A stretch of 64,000 bases of DNA from Petrolisthes cinctipes (GCA_033782935.1 JAWQEG010000497.1:541501-605500), one strand, 5' to 3'; counted from the first letter of the stretch, positions 1-11,400 are shown. Notes: generated by a model not told the origin, from the sequence alone. Translations and numbers: made by a program.

Positions 1-2172
1 CAATAACGAGCGGGCCAAGTTTTCAGACTTACGAAGAAAAGCCAAAAAGTTAATCAAACAGAGTAAAAAGGCCATTGAAAAACACGTTGCAAATCAAAGT
101 AAGACAAACCCGAAAGAGTTCTACAGTTATATTCGGCATAAGAAAGTACTCACGTCAACTATAGGACCACTACTTGATGAAAATGGGGACTTTACTACAG
201 ATGAAGAGCGAATGAGTGGTATCCTTAACACTTTCTTTGCATCAGTCTTTACTACAGAAAACCCGAACGATATACCAGCAGTAACAACAGTCCAAAACGA
301 AAATACCGAGGTATTAAGTAATATCAGCATAACTGAAAGTGATGTAATAAAATGTATTGATAAATTAAATGTAAATAAGTCACCTGGGCCAGACACGATC
401 TCCCCTCGCGTATTAAAGGAAGCAAAAAGTGATATAGTAAAACCTCTGACTCTGCTCTTAAACTATTCTTTACAAACTGGAACAATACCTGACGAATGGA
501 AACTCGCTAACGTAACACCAATATTTAAAAAAGGCAGCAAATCCCTACCTAGTAACTATCGCCCTATCAGCCTAACCTCAGTCGTATGCAAAATGCTAGA
601 GACAATCATACGAGATAAACTTACAAATCACTTAGAGGAAAACAACTTACTTAAAGACACTCAACACGGTTTTCGTAACAAACGCTCTTGCCTAACGAAC
701 CTATTAGACTTTTTAAATGACATTTTCAATGAATATGATAAGAGTAAAGCAGTAGACATAATTTATCTAGATTTCCAAAAGGCCTTTGAAAAAGTTCCCC
801 ATAAACGCTTAATATCTAAACTAAAATCACACAGAATCCAAGGCGATACCGTAAGATGGATAGAGAACTGGCTAAGAAACCGAAAACAACGCGTGGTAAT
901 AAATAGAAAATCTTCTAGTTGGACAGGCGTTACAAGCGGGGTGCCACAGGGGTCAGTTTTAGGGCCAATCCTATTCCTAGTTTACATAAACGACATAGAC
1001 GAAGGCCTCTCATGCATAATATCGAAGTTTGCCGATGACACCAAAATTGCAAATACAGTACTCACTAACGCACAGACTAAAGAAATGCAAGATAATCTCG
1101 ATCAATTGTCAAATTGGGCGAAAACTTGGCAAATGTCCTTCAATTCAGATAAATGTAAAGTGCTCCACATCGGACATCGTAACGTAGCAGCAAACTACTC
1201 ATTAAATGGTAAGCAACTTAAAAGCGTGGATCGAGAGACAGACTTAGGGGTAACAGTATCAAGTAACCTAAAACCCAGTCAGCAGTGTACGGAAGTAATT
1301 AAGAAAGCAAATAAAACTATCGGCTTTATCGGCAGAGCATTCGAGTATAAATCTAAAGACACAATCCTCACTTTGTATAATTCCCTGGTCCGTCCCCTTA
1401 TGGAGTATTGTGTTCAAGCCTGGTGCCCGTATTACCAGAAAGATATAGCAAAATTGGAACGAGTCCACCGTAGAGTTACTAAAATGATATCAAGTCTGAG
1501 AAATAAAACGTACGATGAGCGGCTAAGCGAATTAAATCTATTCCCATTGACACAACGTAGACTGAGAGGTGACTTAATCCAGGTATTTAAAATAATCAAA
1601 GGCATTGATAATATGGACTGCAACAAATATTTCACTATTGATCAATCAAACTACACGAGAGGAAACGGCTGCAAAATCATAGGCAAATCATTTAACTCGC
1701 ATGAATCAAAGAATTTTTTTTTAACCGAGTCGTCAACTTATGGAATGGGCTTCCCCGTAACGTAATTGACTGTAACACCGTAGACAGCTTCAAACGTCGC
1801 TTAGATAAACACCTTGCGTCTAATCCCCGACTTACAATGTTTACTAATGAATAATTTTTGCCCATTACAGCTGGCAAGTTAGCCAAATTTCACCTACTTT
1901 CTATCTTTCCTATAAAAAATTTCCTTGTGGAGTATTTCTGCCAACCCCACAAGGTTCCCATTCCTGACTTTATTTCCTGTACGGCTCAGGCCGGAGGGAG
2001 TGGAGGGAGCCTTCTATTTTGCTATCCTTACCTACGACTATCACTGGGGAGTAATTCATTCTCCACCAGTAACCTTCTAATCAGGTCACCTCGTTTGGAC
2101 CGTAAGGTCTGTTGTGGTCTAACTCACTCACTCTCACTCTCTCTCTCACACTCACACTCACACTCACACTCT

Positions 2173-2208
<36 letters not shown>
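1..2208 (+). mobile_element. CR1-like non-LTR retrotransposon, 3' portion
   Basis: The element enters from before base 1. It contains the end of the endonuclease-RT linker, the whole RT domain, the CR1-type C-terminal domain and a 3' UTR of about 270 bases (1855 to about 2121). The UTR holds a small hairpin (CCTTGTGG pairing with CCACAAGG near 1922-1953). It runs into a pyrimidine microsatellite (CTCACT/TC repeats, 2122-2208), as CR1-group elements often end in short tandem repeats rather than poly(A). The coding part carries one visible frameshift, so this copy is probably dead. The family assignment rests on the RT order and the C-terminal region. The exact 3' boundary within the repeat cannot be set by eye. 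Confidence 0.8.
2..1854 (+). pseudogene. CR1-like reverse transcriptase (5' partial, one frameshift)
   Basis: This is the reverse transcriptase of a CR1-group LINE, which copies element RNA into DNA at a nicked target. The frame is open from base 2, so the ATG at 212 is internal and not the true start. Visible in order are the NKSPGPD block, ANVTPIFKKG and NYRPISLTS, the motif A aspartate in IIYLDFQKAFEKVPH, TSGVPQGSVLGP, the catalytic FADD at 1028-1039, the NSDKCKVLHIGHRN block, and the C-terminal LVRPLMEYCVQAW and RRLRGDLIQVFKI blocks. After a run of nine T (1714-1722) the reading continues in another frame to a stop at 1852-1854, giving the usual NRVVNLWNGLPR ending. That makes one indel in a homopolymer. 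No endonuclease is visible because it lies outside the window. Confidence 0.88.
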
Positions 2209-2211
<3 letters not shown>

Positions 2212-2279
2212 GCCTGTCAATCACTATCCCTCAGTCTCAGTGCGCATCTATCTGTATGTGTGTGTGTGTGTGTGTGTGT
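2122..2279. repeat. Compound microsatellite (CTCACT/TC)n and (TG)n
   Basis: Pyrimidine dinucleotide and hexanucleotide repeats occupy 2122-2208 and a (TG)n tract occupies about 2255-2279. The first part directly abuts the 3' UTR of the CR1-like element and probably belongs to or grew from its 3' end. Confidence 0.9.
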
Positions 2280-2362
2280 CACTGAGCAGTGAATTCTCGT
2301 TACATTTACGTCAAGCCGTATGACGCAAAAGTTACACACTGTTATGTAAGGGGTGGGATGGG

Positions 2363-2364
<2 letters not shown>

Positions 2365-2410
<46 letters not shown>
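2365..2410. repeat. (TC)n microsatellite
   Basis: About 23 uninterrupted TC units. Confidence 0.97.
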
Positions 2411-2413
<3 letters not shown>

Positions 2414-3220
2414 AACCTGGTCACAACAAAGGTAACAAACCTTGTCTGTTGTTGTTGACAATTGCTTCCTTTTACGTCTACTATTGTTGTTGTTTAGAAC
2501 TCCAGCAAAATATACAGTACAGTACATCGCATTTTTTCTTCATGGCACAATTTTTTTCATAAAGATGTATACACGGAGTTGTTATATAAATGTGGTGATA
2601 CAAGGGTGAATAATACTTAATGTTGCTTCTACTTAATTAAGCATATAATGATATACTTGTGGCTTATTTTGTAAACATGTCTTAACGGTAGTAGTTAGGC
2701 ATATTATAGAGATACACAGAGACGTTAAATTGTTGTGTTAATATAGAGGTGATTAATACTCTATGTTGTTCCTACGTACGCATATAATGATATATATAAT
2801 GTGGTATATTATGTAAATAGGAATACATTGTAGAAGCTTAATGATGTCGTACGGAATCATAGTTTTCTTTTTGTGTTTGCTAAAACTTTAATGATATTGT
2901 AGCTATAATTACTAGCAACCGAGATAAAGTATTATCAGTACTGAAGAATATAGCAATAGATGTACTGATAATACACGGTAAAATACGATTATAAAATGTT
3001 GCCGACATGAAGCCTGTGTACAAACATTGACACAATATTCCCACAGTACTTTTCGACCTTTATATTATGAATAACCTTCATTTTTACAGAAAAACCTCAT
3101 TTTATCACTGCTGGTATTTGTGTTACGTACAAAAAATGAGAATGTCCAAGAAATAAATTATAACAAATGTACAAAAGAGTTATGGAATCTAACTACAAAA
3201 GAATTATGGAATATGACCTT
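2411..3220. other. AT-rich DNA with no feature recognised
   Basis: No long ORF, no transposon terminus and no clear repeat is seen on either strand. Confidence 0.5.
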
Positions 3221-3415
3221 GCAGTAGCAAGGTCATATAACGCCCGAGGAAGAAGATGATTGAGAGGAGGGACAGTAAGCACCAGAGGTAACAGATGAAT
3301 AAAATGGACAGATGAAGAAGTAACAGTTCCTTTTAGTGGTATTTTAAGACAAGTAGGTATACTGGGGAGGTATTCATAGCCTCCTACCCCAGGGGGACCT
3401 TCCTTTACGAAATGG
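3221..3415 (+). repeat. Dispersed SINE-like repeat, copy 1 (diverged)
   Basis: It matches the copy at 45381-45570 through recurring blocks: a GAGGTCATATGGCG-like start, GAGAGxTGTGACAGTAAAC, TTTTAGTGGxxTTTTACGACAAG and ATACTGGGGAAGTATTCxTA. The leading GGCGCC palindrome is damaged here. No RNA polymerase III boxes were recognised, so SINE is only a size-based guess. Confidence 0.55.
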
Positions 3416-3610
3416 TTAATTTACCAGTTGTATCCTAACCTATTCCTAATACGAAGGGAATCAGTTTATTTATACCAATGGCATGAAATATTTATAATTA
3501 TCAATAAGAACATCTAAAGAATAGTTGTAGTTAGAAAAAAAATATGAATATATAGATTACATAAAAAATTAGTGAGGTTTGCTTGTATTCTCCTAGATTG
3601 TATTGAAGGG

Positions 3611-3756
3611 AGAATCTCTTGAGGGTAACATGGAGGACTACTGATTCCTCCAAACATTGCTACGAAACACACGACCACAATGTTACTAAATAGGGAATAC
3701 CAATCATGGCATGGTTTAGGAGGAAGCAGACGCCCTCTAATTTAACGTCAAGAGAA
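3611..3756. mobile_element. Short fold-back element, subfamily B
   Basis: The left arm contains TCTCTTGAGGGTAACAT and CTGATTCCTCCAAACATTGC. The right arm is its approximate reverse complement, with ATGGCATGGTTTAGGAGGAAG and ATTTAACGTCAAGAGAAT. The loop holds a CAATGTTACTAAATAGGG stretch also found in other copies. It is non-coding, and no target duplication could be fixed. Confidence 0.6.
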
Positions 3757-3835
3757 TATCATCTTAATTATTCTTATCAACCTCGTTAAAGTGTTGTTAG
3801 ATTTAAGTAAACTTTAAAATGTTACGTGGTAGTAC

Positions 3836-3990
3836 AATGTTGGTGGTAAATCTGGAGCAATTGATTCCTCCAGACTATTCCAAGCAACAGGCCACTCTTA
3901 TATGTGTTCTTCTGGTCCTGTTTCCTTTCATACTTTGGAGGAATTGAGGCACTCCAATGTATCAAAAGTGTAACACTCCCGTAAGTTAAT
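3836..3990. mobile_element. Short fold-back element, subfamily A
   Basis: The order is TGTTGGTGGTAAATCTGGAG, GATTCCTCCAGACTATTCCA, loop, CCTGTTTCCTTTCATACT, TTTGGAGGAATTGAGGCA and CTCCAATGTATCAAAAGTGT. Both arm cores and the asymmetric outer ends agree with copies at 4428, 19836, 44030 and 49983. Confidence 0.7.
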
Positions 3991-4427
3991 TTGACAACGA
4001 TTCAAAAATATTATTATAATTTTTAATTAAAAAAATAATTAGTGATAATTTGGCACAGATATACAGCCCCAGAGTACATTAATAAGTAGTAATGGTTTTA
4101 ATTATTGTTTTATTACCTCCATAATGTTACTTAAACATTTCATTCTGACAAACGTGAAATACTGAACTTATAATTTCCTATGGCCATATTTACAATATTT
4201 TTTTTTTCGCTCGAGAATATTTTCATTTTTTTCTGAGGCAATAAGAACTGACAATCACATACAATTAAAACTTATCAAATAAATCTAAGCGTTCAGATTT
4301 TGACAAATTTTTTAACTTTAACATACAACAAATGCTACTAATTATCTCCTTCCCAGAATCAGGGATAACAAAAATCTTTTATAGCATTAAATAAATCAAC
4401 AGAAAATACAGCCTTAAAAAGGAAGAT
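3991..4427. other. AT-rich spacer between two fold-back elements
   Basis: A/T runs only. No gene or repeat terminus was recognised. Confidence 0.5.
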
Positions 4428-4577
4428 GCAGTATTGGTAAATCTGGAGCAACTGATACCTTTAAACTATATCAAACAACAAATCACAATTATATTTTCTT
4501 ATTCTGGTTCTGTCTCCAAGCATACTTTGGAAGAATTAAAGCGTTCTAATGTACCAAAAGTAAAACATCCCTTAAGT
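4428..4577. mobile_element. Short fold-back element, subfamily A (diverged)
   Basis: It keeps the outer sequence GGTAAATCTGGAGCAACTGA, the right arm CAAGCATACTTTGGAAGAAT and the end TCTAATGTACCAAAAGTA. The left core is mutated (GATACCTTTAAACTATATC). A short ORF through it is incidental. Confidence 0.65.
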
Positions 4578-4847
4578 ATGTACAGTCGGAAAACAAAGTA
4601 TTGGAATTCCTCTGTGGATATAATAAATTTTAATGTAAGGGTGATTCCAAAATTATTTTTCCCGACTGTACATGATATTTTAAACTAATAAATGTTATGC
4701 TTAGCAAAAACAAGCTGCAGCTGAATTTACTAATAAAGATATAATAAGATTTTGTGATAAATCAGATAACATAAAAGAGGTTTGTTGTGCCAATAAAACT
4801 TGACTTAAAAGTTGTGTTTGTCATGTGACTTGGAACACGGCCTTATC

Positions 4848-4995
4848 TGTCTATTCGTCTGTCTGGCCAACTGTCCGTCTGTCTGTGAAACTGTCATCAT
4901 GTCTGTCTGTCTGTTCAACTGTCACCATGTCTATCTGTTCAACTGTCTGTCTGTCTGTCTAACTCTCTGTATGTTTGTTTCTTTGTCTGTGTCTT
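4848..4995. repeat. Degenerate (CTGT)n tract
   Basis: Repeated CTGTCTGT blocks are interrupted by CAACTGTCACCATGT-type segments, a low-copy higher-order repeat. Confidence 0.8.
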
Positions 4996-5073
4996 TATAT
5001 CGGTTTAGTTATCCCAAAGACTTCTCCATCCGCTAATGGTTCCGTCTGTGTATTTGGTCCGTTTGTCCATATT

Positions 5074-5076
<3 letters not shown>

Positions 5077-5110
<34 letters not shown>

Positions 5111-5929
5111 GCAGTAGTAGTGAGGGAGATGATGACCGAAGACTGAATGTCATGTCCTCACCTGTGATAATTTATAAAAAGAGTGAGATGGATCCAGAAA
5201 CATGTCTAATTTAGTTTGAGATGCCTAGACACAATGTGTTTGAAGGAGCATAAGTCGTAGCAAGGGGGACAGATGGGTGGAAGTAAAGTGTGTGTAAGAC
5301 TGAGAGTACTTGTTAACTCTTGCATTAGGGAGTTGGACCAGTAAAAGGGTGAGATGGAGTGGCTTGGTGAGTGTTACATGCTGTCCTGAAGGATGAACCA
5401 TGTAAACATAAATGTACTCTATATGTAACTAAATACATAATAATAGTGAAACATGATTGGCCTGGACCGTAGACGTTCCTATCATAACAAGTTTACCACA
5501 CACATTACCCAGGAAAAACACACAATCATCACACATACAAAAATTATACCATATATTAATGTGTGTGTGTTCCTTTTATTCTTCTTCATTACTAATATTG
5601 TTCCTCTCCTTCCTCCTCCTCCTTCACCTAGCGTCATCCTATCTGTGTCACTGTTCCCTAGAGACGATGCCCTCCTCCTCGTCCTCCTCCTGTACACGTC
5701 TCTCACACTCTCACAGCTCGTACATCTCACCACAGGGACAGCTGACTGCTTCTCTTCCCTGATATATACATTCTAGTATATATAGCCTACTCCATTCAAA
5801 CACTACAATATATACATTCTAAGTTATATAATCCATTTTATACACTATTTTACACAATTCTACATATGATGAACTCCATTTTTTATACACTATAATTTCT
5901 ACACAATTCTTTTATACACTCCTGAAGTT
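5077..5929. other. (AAT)n tract, then non-coding DNA with TCC/TAC-rich stretches
   Basis: (AAT)n lies at 5077-5109. The rest has TCCTCC clusters near 5610-5700 and recurring TATACATTCTA / TTATACACT motifs from 5765. No gene was recognised. Confidence 0.6.
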
Positions 5930-6152
5930 TTCCTCACATACCCAACATATAAACAATTAATCTCTCCACGAGCTTCATATATACATACCCAATCAGTTTC
6001 TTCAAATTGACTGAAATATACTTCACAAGTTTCTCTACACTCTGGAAATACTGTGTAGCCAACCAGTCCCTACACAGGGTTGATAAAATTATAACCAAGC
6101 CACTCACTCTCTCTACATGTTGGAAATACACCGTACCCAACTAGTCTCCTGA

Positions 6153-6214
<62 letters not shown>

Positions 6215-6360
6215 AAGCCAGTCTCTCTATTTTCAAAATACACCCAATAATTCTCTACACATGCTCAAGATACACTCAATCACTCTCTTTACTCTTGAAA
6301 TATACCCAATCTAAACACTTTTTATACTATGTTTGAAATACACCCAAGTCACCCTCTCCA
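5930..6360. repeat. Decayed tandem repeat of about 45 bp interrupted by (TA)n
   Basis: Blocks resembling TCTCTACACTCTTGAAATAC followed by ACCCAA recur about eight times with many substitutions (near 5990, 6030, 6110, 6220, 6260, 6300 and 6345). A pure (TA)n array sits in the middle. Confidence 0.6.
6155..6212. repeat. (TA)n microsatellite
   Basis: About 29 uninterrupted TA units lie inside the decayed 45-bp array. Confidence 0.97.
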
Positions 6361-6764
6361 AAATGTTGGCAATATTAACATTGACAGACAGACAGATGGA
6401 CACACCAGAATAGGACCTGGAGTCTTAGATATACCAATAATCGAAAGTATTGGTGAAGTCTCCATCCAACCAACCAACCATTCTGTCCACACACCGGGGA
6501 AAAAATAAACAAATATAGATAAATAAATAATTATATAATAAAAAAATAATATGACAGGCATTAACTGACGGGTGGGTAGACAGATTAATAGACGGGATGA
6601 ATGTGGAGTAGAAGCAAACGGTAACACTAGAATAGACAGACAGATGGAGAGACAAATATATAGACGGAGGAATGAGGAACGAGAAGGAAATGGTAAGACG
6701 GGAATAGACAGACGAGTGGGTGGACAGATTAACAAAAGGTTGAACGAAGAATAAAACGAAAAAG

Positions 6765-6840
6765 TATATAGTCAGCTGAAAATGTCGATCGTGTCGCCTC
6801 ACTCAGCGCTTCTTGAAGAATAATAATAAAGTATAACCAT
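6765..6840. mobile_element. Tc1/mariner-like terminal fragment
   Basis: It shares CGTGTCGCCTCACTCAGCGC and TTCTTGAAGAA with the terminus at 11304, next to a degenerate TATAGTCAG start. Only one end is seen. Confidence 0.45.
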
Positions 6841-6982
6841 TAAAAAAACACATTCACCAACATAGAATCACAATATCCAGAGTTCATATTAATAAAGTTC
6901 TCTGATTATTAAGTTTATGAGTTTGTGAGTCTTATATTTCATGATTTGGCAGATGTAGCAACACGAATTTTGCCGTAAATTG

Positions 6983-7170
6983 TACAGTCAAGATCCATAA
7001 TAAGTATCCAGGTGTTGTTGTTGTTGTAGTTTGTAATAATGTGACATATCAGTGAACCAATTACACCTATTATCATGTCATCTTGTCTCATATATACTTG
7101 TTGAAGATCGTTATTACTCCATCATCAGGCTATTTCAAGGACATCTCAATACTTATTATGTCTCGTGATG
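6983..7170. mobile_element. MITE, TACAGTC-type termini (copy 1)
   Basis: The left end is TACAGTCAAGATCCATAATA followed by AGTATCCAGGTGTTGTTG. The right end is approximately the reverse complement (CAATACTTATTATGTCTCGTG). Internal blocks GTGAACCAATTA and ACTCCATCATCAGGCTAT match 21491-21679 and 47713-47884. The right terminus is eroded. TA-flanked ends suggest the Tc1/mariner group. Confidence 0.7.
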
Positions 7171-7429
7171 TCCCGAACCGAAAGTTTGTGTGTTTCACCT
7201 GGTCTTGATCACGTCCTGGTCACGTGCTCACCAACTGTTACCCTCCCGGAATGAGCTCAGAGCTCGTAGTGACCGATCTTTGGGTAAGGCTGGAACCTTT
7301 TTCTTTTGTGTCTGTGTGTGTGTGTGTGTGTGTGTGATAAGACTCGTGGACTAACAATTATTCACACATTTCTAATCAATATCACTTCCGTAAGAGTAGG
7401 CTTTTAAGTGGTTTTCCTTTTATGTCGAG

Positions 7430-7560
7430 GAATTTGAGTGTTACCGATACCTTCCAAACCATACCACGAGGCAGAACCCCCCTTCCCCCCTCCATTAACA
7501 ACACTGAACTTGTCTGTTTCGTAGCATAGTTTGGAGAAATCACTATCCCTCCCATTCTCC
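7430..7560. mobile_element. Degenerate fold-back element
   Basis: CTTCCAAACCATACCACGAG on the left pairs with GTTTCGTAGCATAGTTTGG on the right. The arms carry several mismatches to the family core. Confidence 0.5.
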
Positions 7561-7671
7561 CAAAACATAATATTATGATTCTTTTATTACTTACGAGTTG
7601 GGTTTATCATCCAACGAAAAAGTAAAGAGATATTCAGTTTTATTTTTCACTCTGTTAATTCTTTTGACTCG

Positions 7672-7672
<1 letters not shown>

Positions 7673-7713
<41 letters not shown>

Positions 7714-7958
7714 TAATACACACACACTCTCTCTCTCTCCTATTATTTTACTGGAGTATATACCTGATATGCCATTAATTTATATCCTGTCGCATCTCAT
7801 CCCTTACATCATCTTCCTCCTCCTGCCTTACCCTTAATTAAGTTCCCTCCTTCTTTCCCTCCCTCCCTTCCATCCCCACCATAGATTCATCTTTTCCTTC
7901 TCCCTCTCGTCACGCTCTCATCTCCCAGACTCACCAAAATTACCAGAAATGGGTGAGT

Positions 7959-8003
<45 letters not shown>
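7673..8003. repeat. (CA)n and (AAT)n microsatellites with spacer
   Basis: (CA)n lies at 7673-7711 and (AAT)n at about 7961-8003. Pyrimidine-rich spacer sits between them. Confidence 0.9.
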
Positions 8004-8005
<2 letters not shown>

Positions 8006-8243
8006 TAATACCTGTCATCATCAATACACCATTTCCACAATTTCTTGAATGCGGTCAAAAAAAGATAAAAGCAAATAAATATAAAAGAATGGGGACTCAA
8101 ATTCTAGACCTTCCACAAAATAAGAGTGTCATAGAACTACAGTCACGTGGTGTGTGTCCTCTAGTTGGTATTATCAGAATGGAAGAATAAAGGAAGAAAA
8201 AGTATTAGTAATTAAATTCTACGAGTTCCACGTAAATACCGGA

Positions 8244-8323
8244 GTGTGTATGTGTATTTAGTTACTGTGTGTGTGTGTGTGTGTGTATTTAGTTACTGTG
8301 TGTGTGTGTGTGTATGTATTTAG

Positions 8324-8372
<49 letters not shown>

Positions 8373-8433
8373 TTAGTTACTGTGTGTGTGTGTAATCTTG
8401 TCTTTAGTTACTGTGTGTGTGTGTGTGTGTGTT
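8244..8433. repeat. (TG)n punctuated by TATTTAGTTACTG
   Basis: Five TG tracts of different length are separated by the same 12-13 base spacer ATTTAGTTACTG (the last is CTTTAGTTACTG). This is a compound variable-length tandem repeat. Confidence 0.9.
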
Positions 8434-8747
8434 TTATTATCCTGTAATCAACCCTGCATTTACTTTGCTACCACAGATATTTATGAGTTTATTCCAACAT
8501 CTCGTGACCGTCGCTATATACGAACTGAGCACTTTCATATCAATAAATAATAATAATATCCCATCAGTAACCCAAAAGAAGTAAACAAGTGATAGAGTTA
8601 AGACCTCTTTCTAATATTTTAATTTAAATTTTTCCTTGATCACACTGATGGAATCAATGGGTGTGATTCTGAAGAGGGTGACAGTGGCCACCGAAACTGT
8701 TGGAATGAAAACCTTTCATCTACTAATTTGGGAGTTTGATTATGTTC
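8434..8747. other. Non-coding spacer, no feature recognised
   Basis: AT-rich with no repeat or ORF of note. Confidence 0.5.
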
Positions 8748-8870
8748 ATTGAAGCACTTTGATTCCTCCAAAGTATGACTTGAAACATGATCAGGTTAAC
8801 AACAATGGTGGTCTGTTGCTTGGAATAGTTTGGAGGGATCAATTGCTCCAGATTTTCGAACACTATTATC
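8748..8870. mobile_element. Short fold-back element, subfamily A, reverse orientation
   Basis: GAAGCACTTTGATTCCTCCA and AAGTATGACTTGAAACA on the left, TTGCTTGGAATAGTTTGGAG and AATTGCTCCAGATTTTCG on the right. This is the reverse complement of the A order. Confidence 0.7.
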
Positions 8871-9660
8871 CTCATAATAATAATAGAATAAAATTAGGCT
8901 GAACACAGCTAACGTAGGAAGACAGTTCCAATTAACCACAAAGCTGCTAAAAAGAAAACTTGAGATACAGATAGAGACTGAAAGACAACACAACACCTAA
9001 GAGGAAACTATTGATTTGTACCAAACTCTTTCTTAGCTTTAGATGTAACTAGTAGGGCAGAGAACGACTCAATTGGAATTATATAAAGGATCCTCAAAAG
9101 GAAGGTAGGAAGTCGAGATCACTATACGGAGACGGTCTCTACAAAAGCCGTTCTAATAAAAAAAAATGGAATGTTTAATATTTAATCCGCTATTTCCTTT
9201 ATGATAAAAACGAGGCGAATTCAAAGAAGGAGTTATAGAGTTGTACATTAATTAAATTTATTTAGACACAGATGAATTACAGCAAACTTCCAGTAATTGA
9301 GAAATGTTTAAGATCAAGAGGTAATAATAGAGCATTTTAAGTTTCAACACAAGGCGTACATTATAATGAGAAATATAATTATGTTATAAAGTTAATTAAT
9401 ACACATCCAAATACTGAATGTGTTGTACGTTTAATATACCGTATTTGGAATGTGATGACAGCATACATTGTGGTAGGACCTACTATGATTTTTTACTAAA
9501 AGGAGAATAATGTAATAATATTATTGCATGCCACTATTTAAACACCCCTTGTCCCACTATCAAAAGCAGTGTTCCCCTTCCACAACCCTTCACCTACTGT
9601 ACCTCTCTGATATACTGTACATATTATAAACTATTTTTAAGGGATGCTGTGGTCGAATTC
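8871..9660. other. AT-rich spacer, no feature recognised
   Basis: Only short ORFs with no recognisable domain. Confidence 0.5.
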
Positions 9661-9760
9661 GAGGGCTGCCGATTCCTCCAAAGTATGCTATGAAACAGAT
9701 CCCCTACTCTTGTATTGAGGGAGTCTGTTTCATGGTATAGTTTGCAGGAATCAGTAGTAG
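9661..9760. mobile_element. Short fold-back element (compact copy)
   Basis: CCGATTCCTCCAAAGTATGC and TATGAAACAGATCCCC pair with GTCTGTTTCATGGTATAGTT and TGCAGGAATCAG. The loop is short and the arms are among the clearest in the window. Confidence 0.7.
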
Positions 9761-10210
9761 TTGTTGTTGTTGACGTTCTCCCGGGGCAGACTGGCCTCCT
9801 GCCCCACAGACCCCCGGTACGCTCTGGTCACAGTGAAAAAACAAATTGAAATAAAGGAGGGGCTGGCCCTATATGCCTGGGCTACCGAAGCACATCCAAG
9901 GGAAATGGGACCAGAGTTTACTGGACCAGGGAGTCTCGGGGCCTCCGACCGCCAGGGAGATTGGGGGGAAGGTCTTTGATCCCACAGCCAGTGCTGTAGG
10001 CCCAAGTCCACGTTACCACAAGAGCTACAAGTGGGGCTGCACCTTCCATGAGACCAGCTCTGAAGGGACCATAAGGGGGAGGGAGTTTACACTGCTGCAT
10101 GCAAAGGGATAATGCACCCCCGTGTGCTGGCGGTCCACACAGCAGTGAAAAAAAAAAAGGCCTCCGGTTGCAGTACACCTCACATGGATTTATAATCCAT
10201 GTGGGCAGAT
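9761..10210. repeat. GC-rich block, probably a dispersed element of unknown type
   Basis: The block is much richer in G+C than its flanks. It begins beside a (GTT)n-like stretch, has an A11 run at about 10148-10158, and ends with a palindrome (CACATGGATT with AATCCATGTG near 10184-10205). Overlapping ORFs on both strands have no known domain. A SINE or other element is possible, but I found no pol III boxes. Confidence 0.35.
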
Positions 10211-10413
10211 CTCGTCAAATCCACTAGAAAGTGACCAGATCCTAAAACAATCTTTATTCTGTGCTGTGGAATTAGCGTGTACTGATAGGATCTCTGTATG
10301 AATAATTATTTTCGTATATATCATGGGTAAGGTTTATATCTCAGTGAGTGACGGGCTGTTGGTTTGAGTTAGGACAGGTGGTTGTATAATTAAATATCTG
10401 GAGTGACGAACAT

Positions 10414-10735
10414 CAGCTGACCTGACGTGACCAAATCTGACCTCTGTTCATTACATTATTATGATTTTGGCTTTGGACGTTCCTGCACTGGACATCCACC
10501 TGACCTGACCTGACCTCTGTTCATTACGTTTTAATCATATTGGCTGTTACGTTCCTGAACTGGAAGGCACCTGACCTGACCTAACCTGACGTGACCTCTG
10601 CTCATTACGTGATTATTATTTTGGCTTTGAACGTTCCTGCACTGGACAGCACCTGACCTGCCTTGACCTGACCCTGACCTGAGGTGTCCTCTTTCTCATT
10701 ACGTGGTTATCATATTGGGTGGGACATTCCAGCAC
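10414..10735. repeat. Minisatellite of about 80-90 bp, rich in TGACCT
   Basis: Four diverged units each contain runs of TGACCTGACCTGACCT, CTCATTACGTxxTTATxAT, TTTTGGCTTTGxACGTTCC and TGCACTGGACA. TGACCT is the reverse complement of the nuclear-receptor half-site AGGTCA. Confidence 0.8.
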
Positions 10736-10776
10736 TGGTCTGACACTTGTCTCTGACACATATACCATCTTATACA

Positions 10777-10813
10777 TTCCAATGTACCAAAAGTATACTA
10801 TTCCTTTAATGTC
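10777..10813. mobile_element. Fragment of the subfamily A fold-back end
   Basis: CATTCCAATGTACCAAAAGT then ATACTATTCCTTTAA is the outer right end of subfamily A with no partner arm nearby. Confidence 0.5.
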
Positions 10814-11303
10814 CCTCCTCTTCCCCTTCTGTACTTAATACCGGTAATATTAATTTCTTTATTATTTTCTTCATTAGTTTTTTTTTTCTTCAATTTTTTA
10901 TCATTTTCTTAAATATTTCAATGTTTTCTGTTTTGTCTTTTCTGTTGCGTATTATTTTTTTATAATTGTCTTTAATATTTTATAATTTTCTTATAATTTT
11001 ATTATTTTCCTTCTTTCAGTAATTATTATCTCATCCCAGCCAGTGTGTGGGTGAGTCAGGTGTGGGGTGGGGTGGGTGGGGGGTAGCTTTTCCTGTCCCC
11101 TTTTTGTTTCCCAGGGGATATTTACCACAGCTGTCACTGAACGAGGAAGAAAGTCTGAGGAAATCATTTACTTGGTGGGGTTTGTGTCTTGAGTCTGGAC
11201 ATGTGTGATATACGACGTGTTGTTATTGTTATTCCACTCTGTTCATCTTGGTATGCCATAATTATCACCACTCATATAAAGCAGTGACTAATTAGTTATC
11301 ATG
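10814..11303. other. T-rich then GT-rich non-coding DNA
   Basis: Runs of TTTTC/TATTTT are followed by a GGGTGGGG stretch near 11065. No gene recognised. Confidence 0.5.
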
Positions 11304-11400
11304 TACAGTCGACGGCAAAATTCGTGTCGCCTCACTGAGCGCTGCTTCTTGAAGAGGAAAAACGTAAAACGAACAATAAAAATACTAGAGACACCATTCC
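11304..11400. mobile_element. Tc1/mariner-like terminus
   Basis: GTACAGTCGACGGCAAAATT and CGTGTCGCCTCACTGAGCGC then TGCTTCTTGAAG. The same terminus occurs at 6765 and 28838. No transposase lies beside it. Confidence 0.5.

Noticed and set aside
5453..5776. Overlapping ORFs of about 100 residues
   Set aside because: Low complexity, no domain and alternative frames equally open. No start context or splice evidence.
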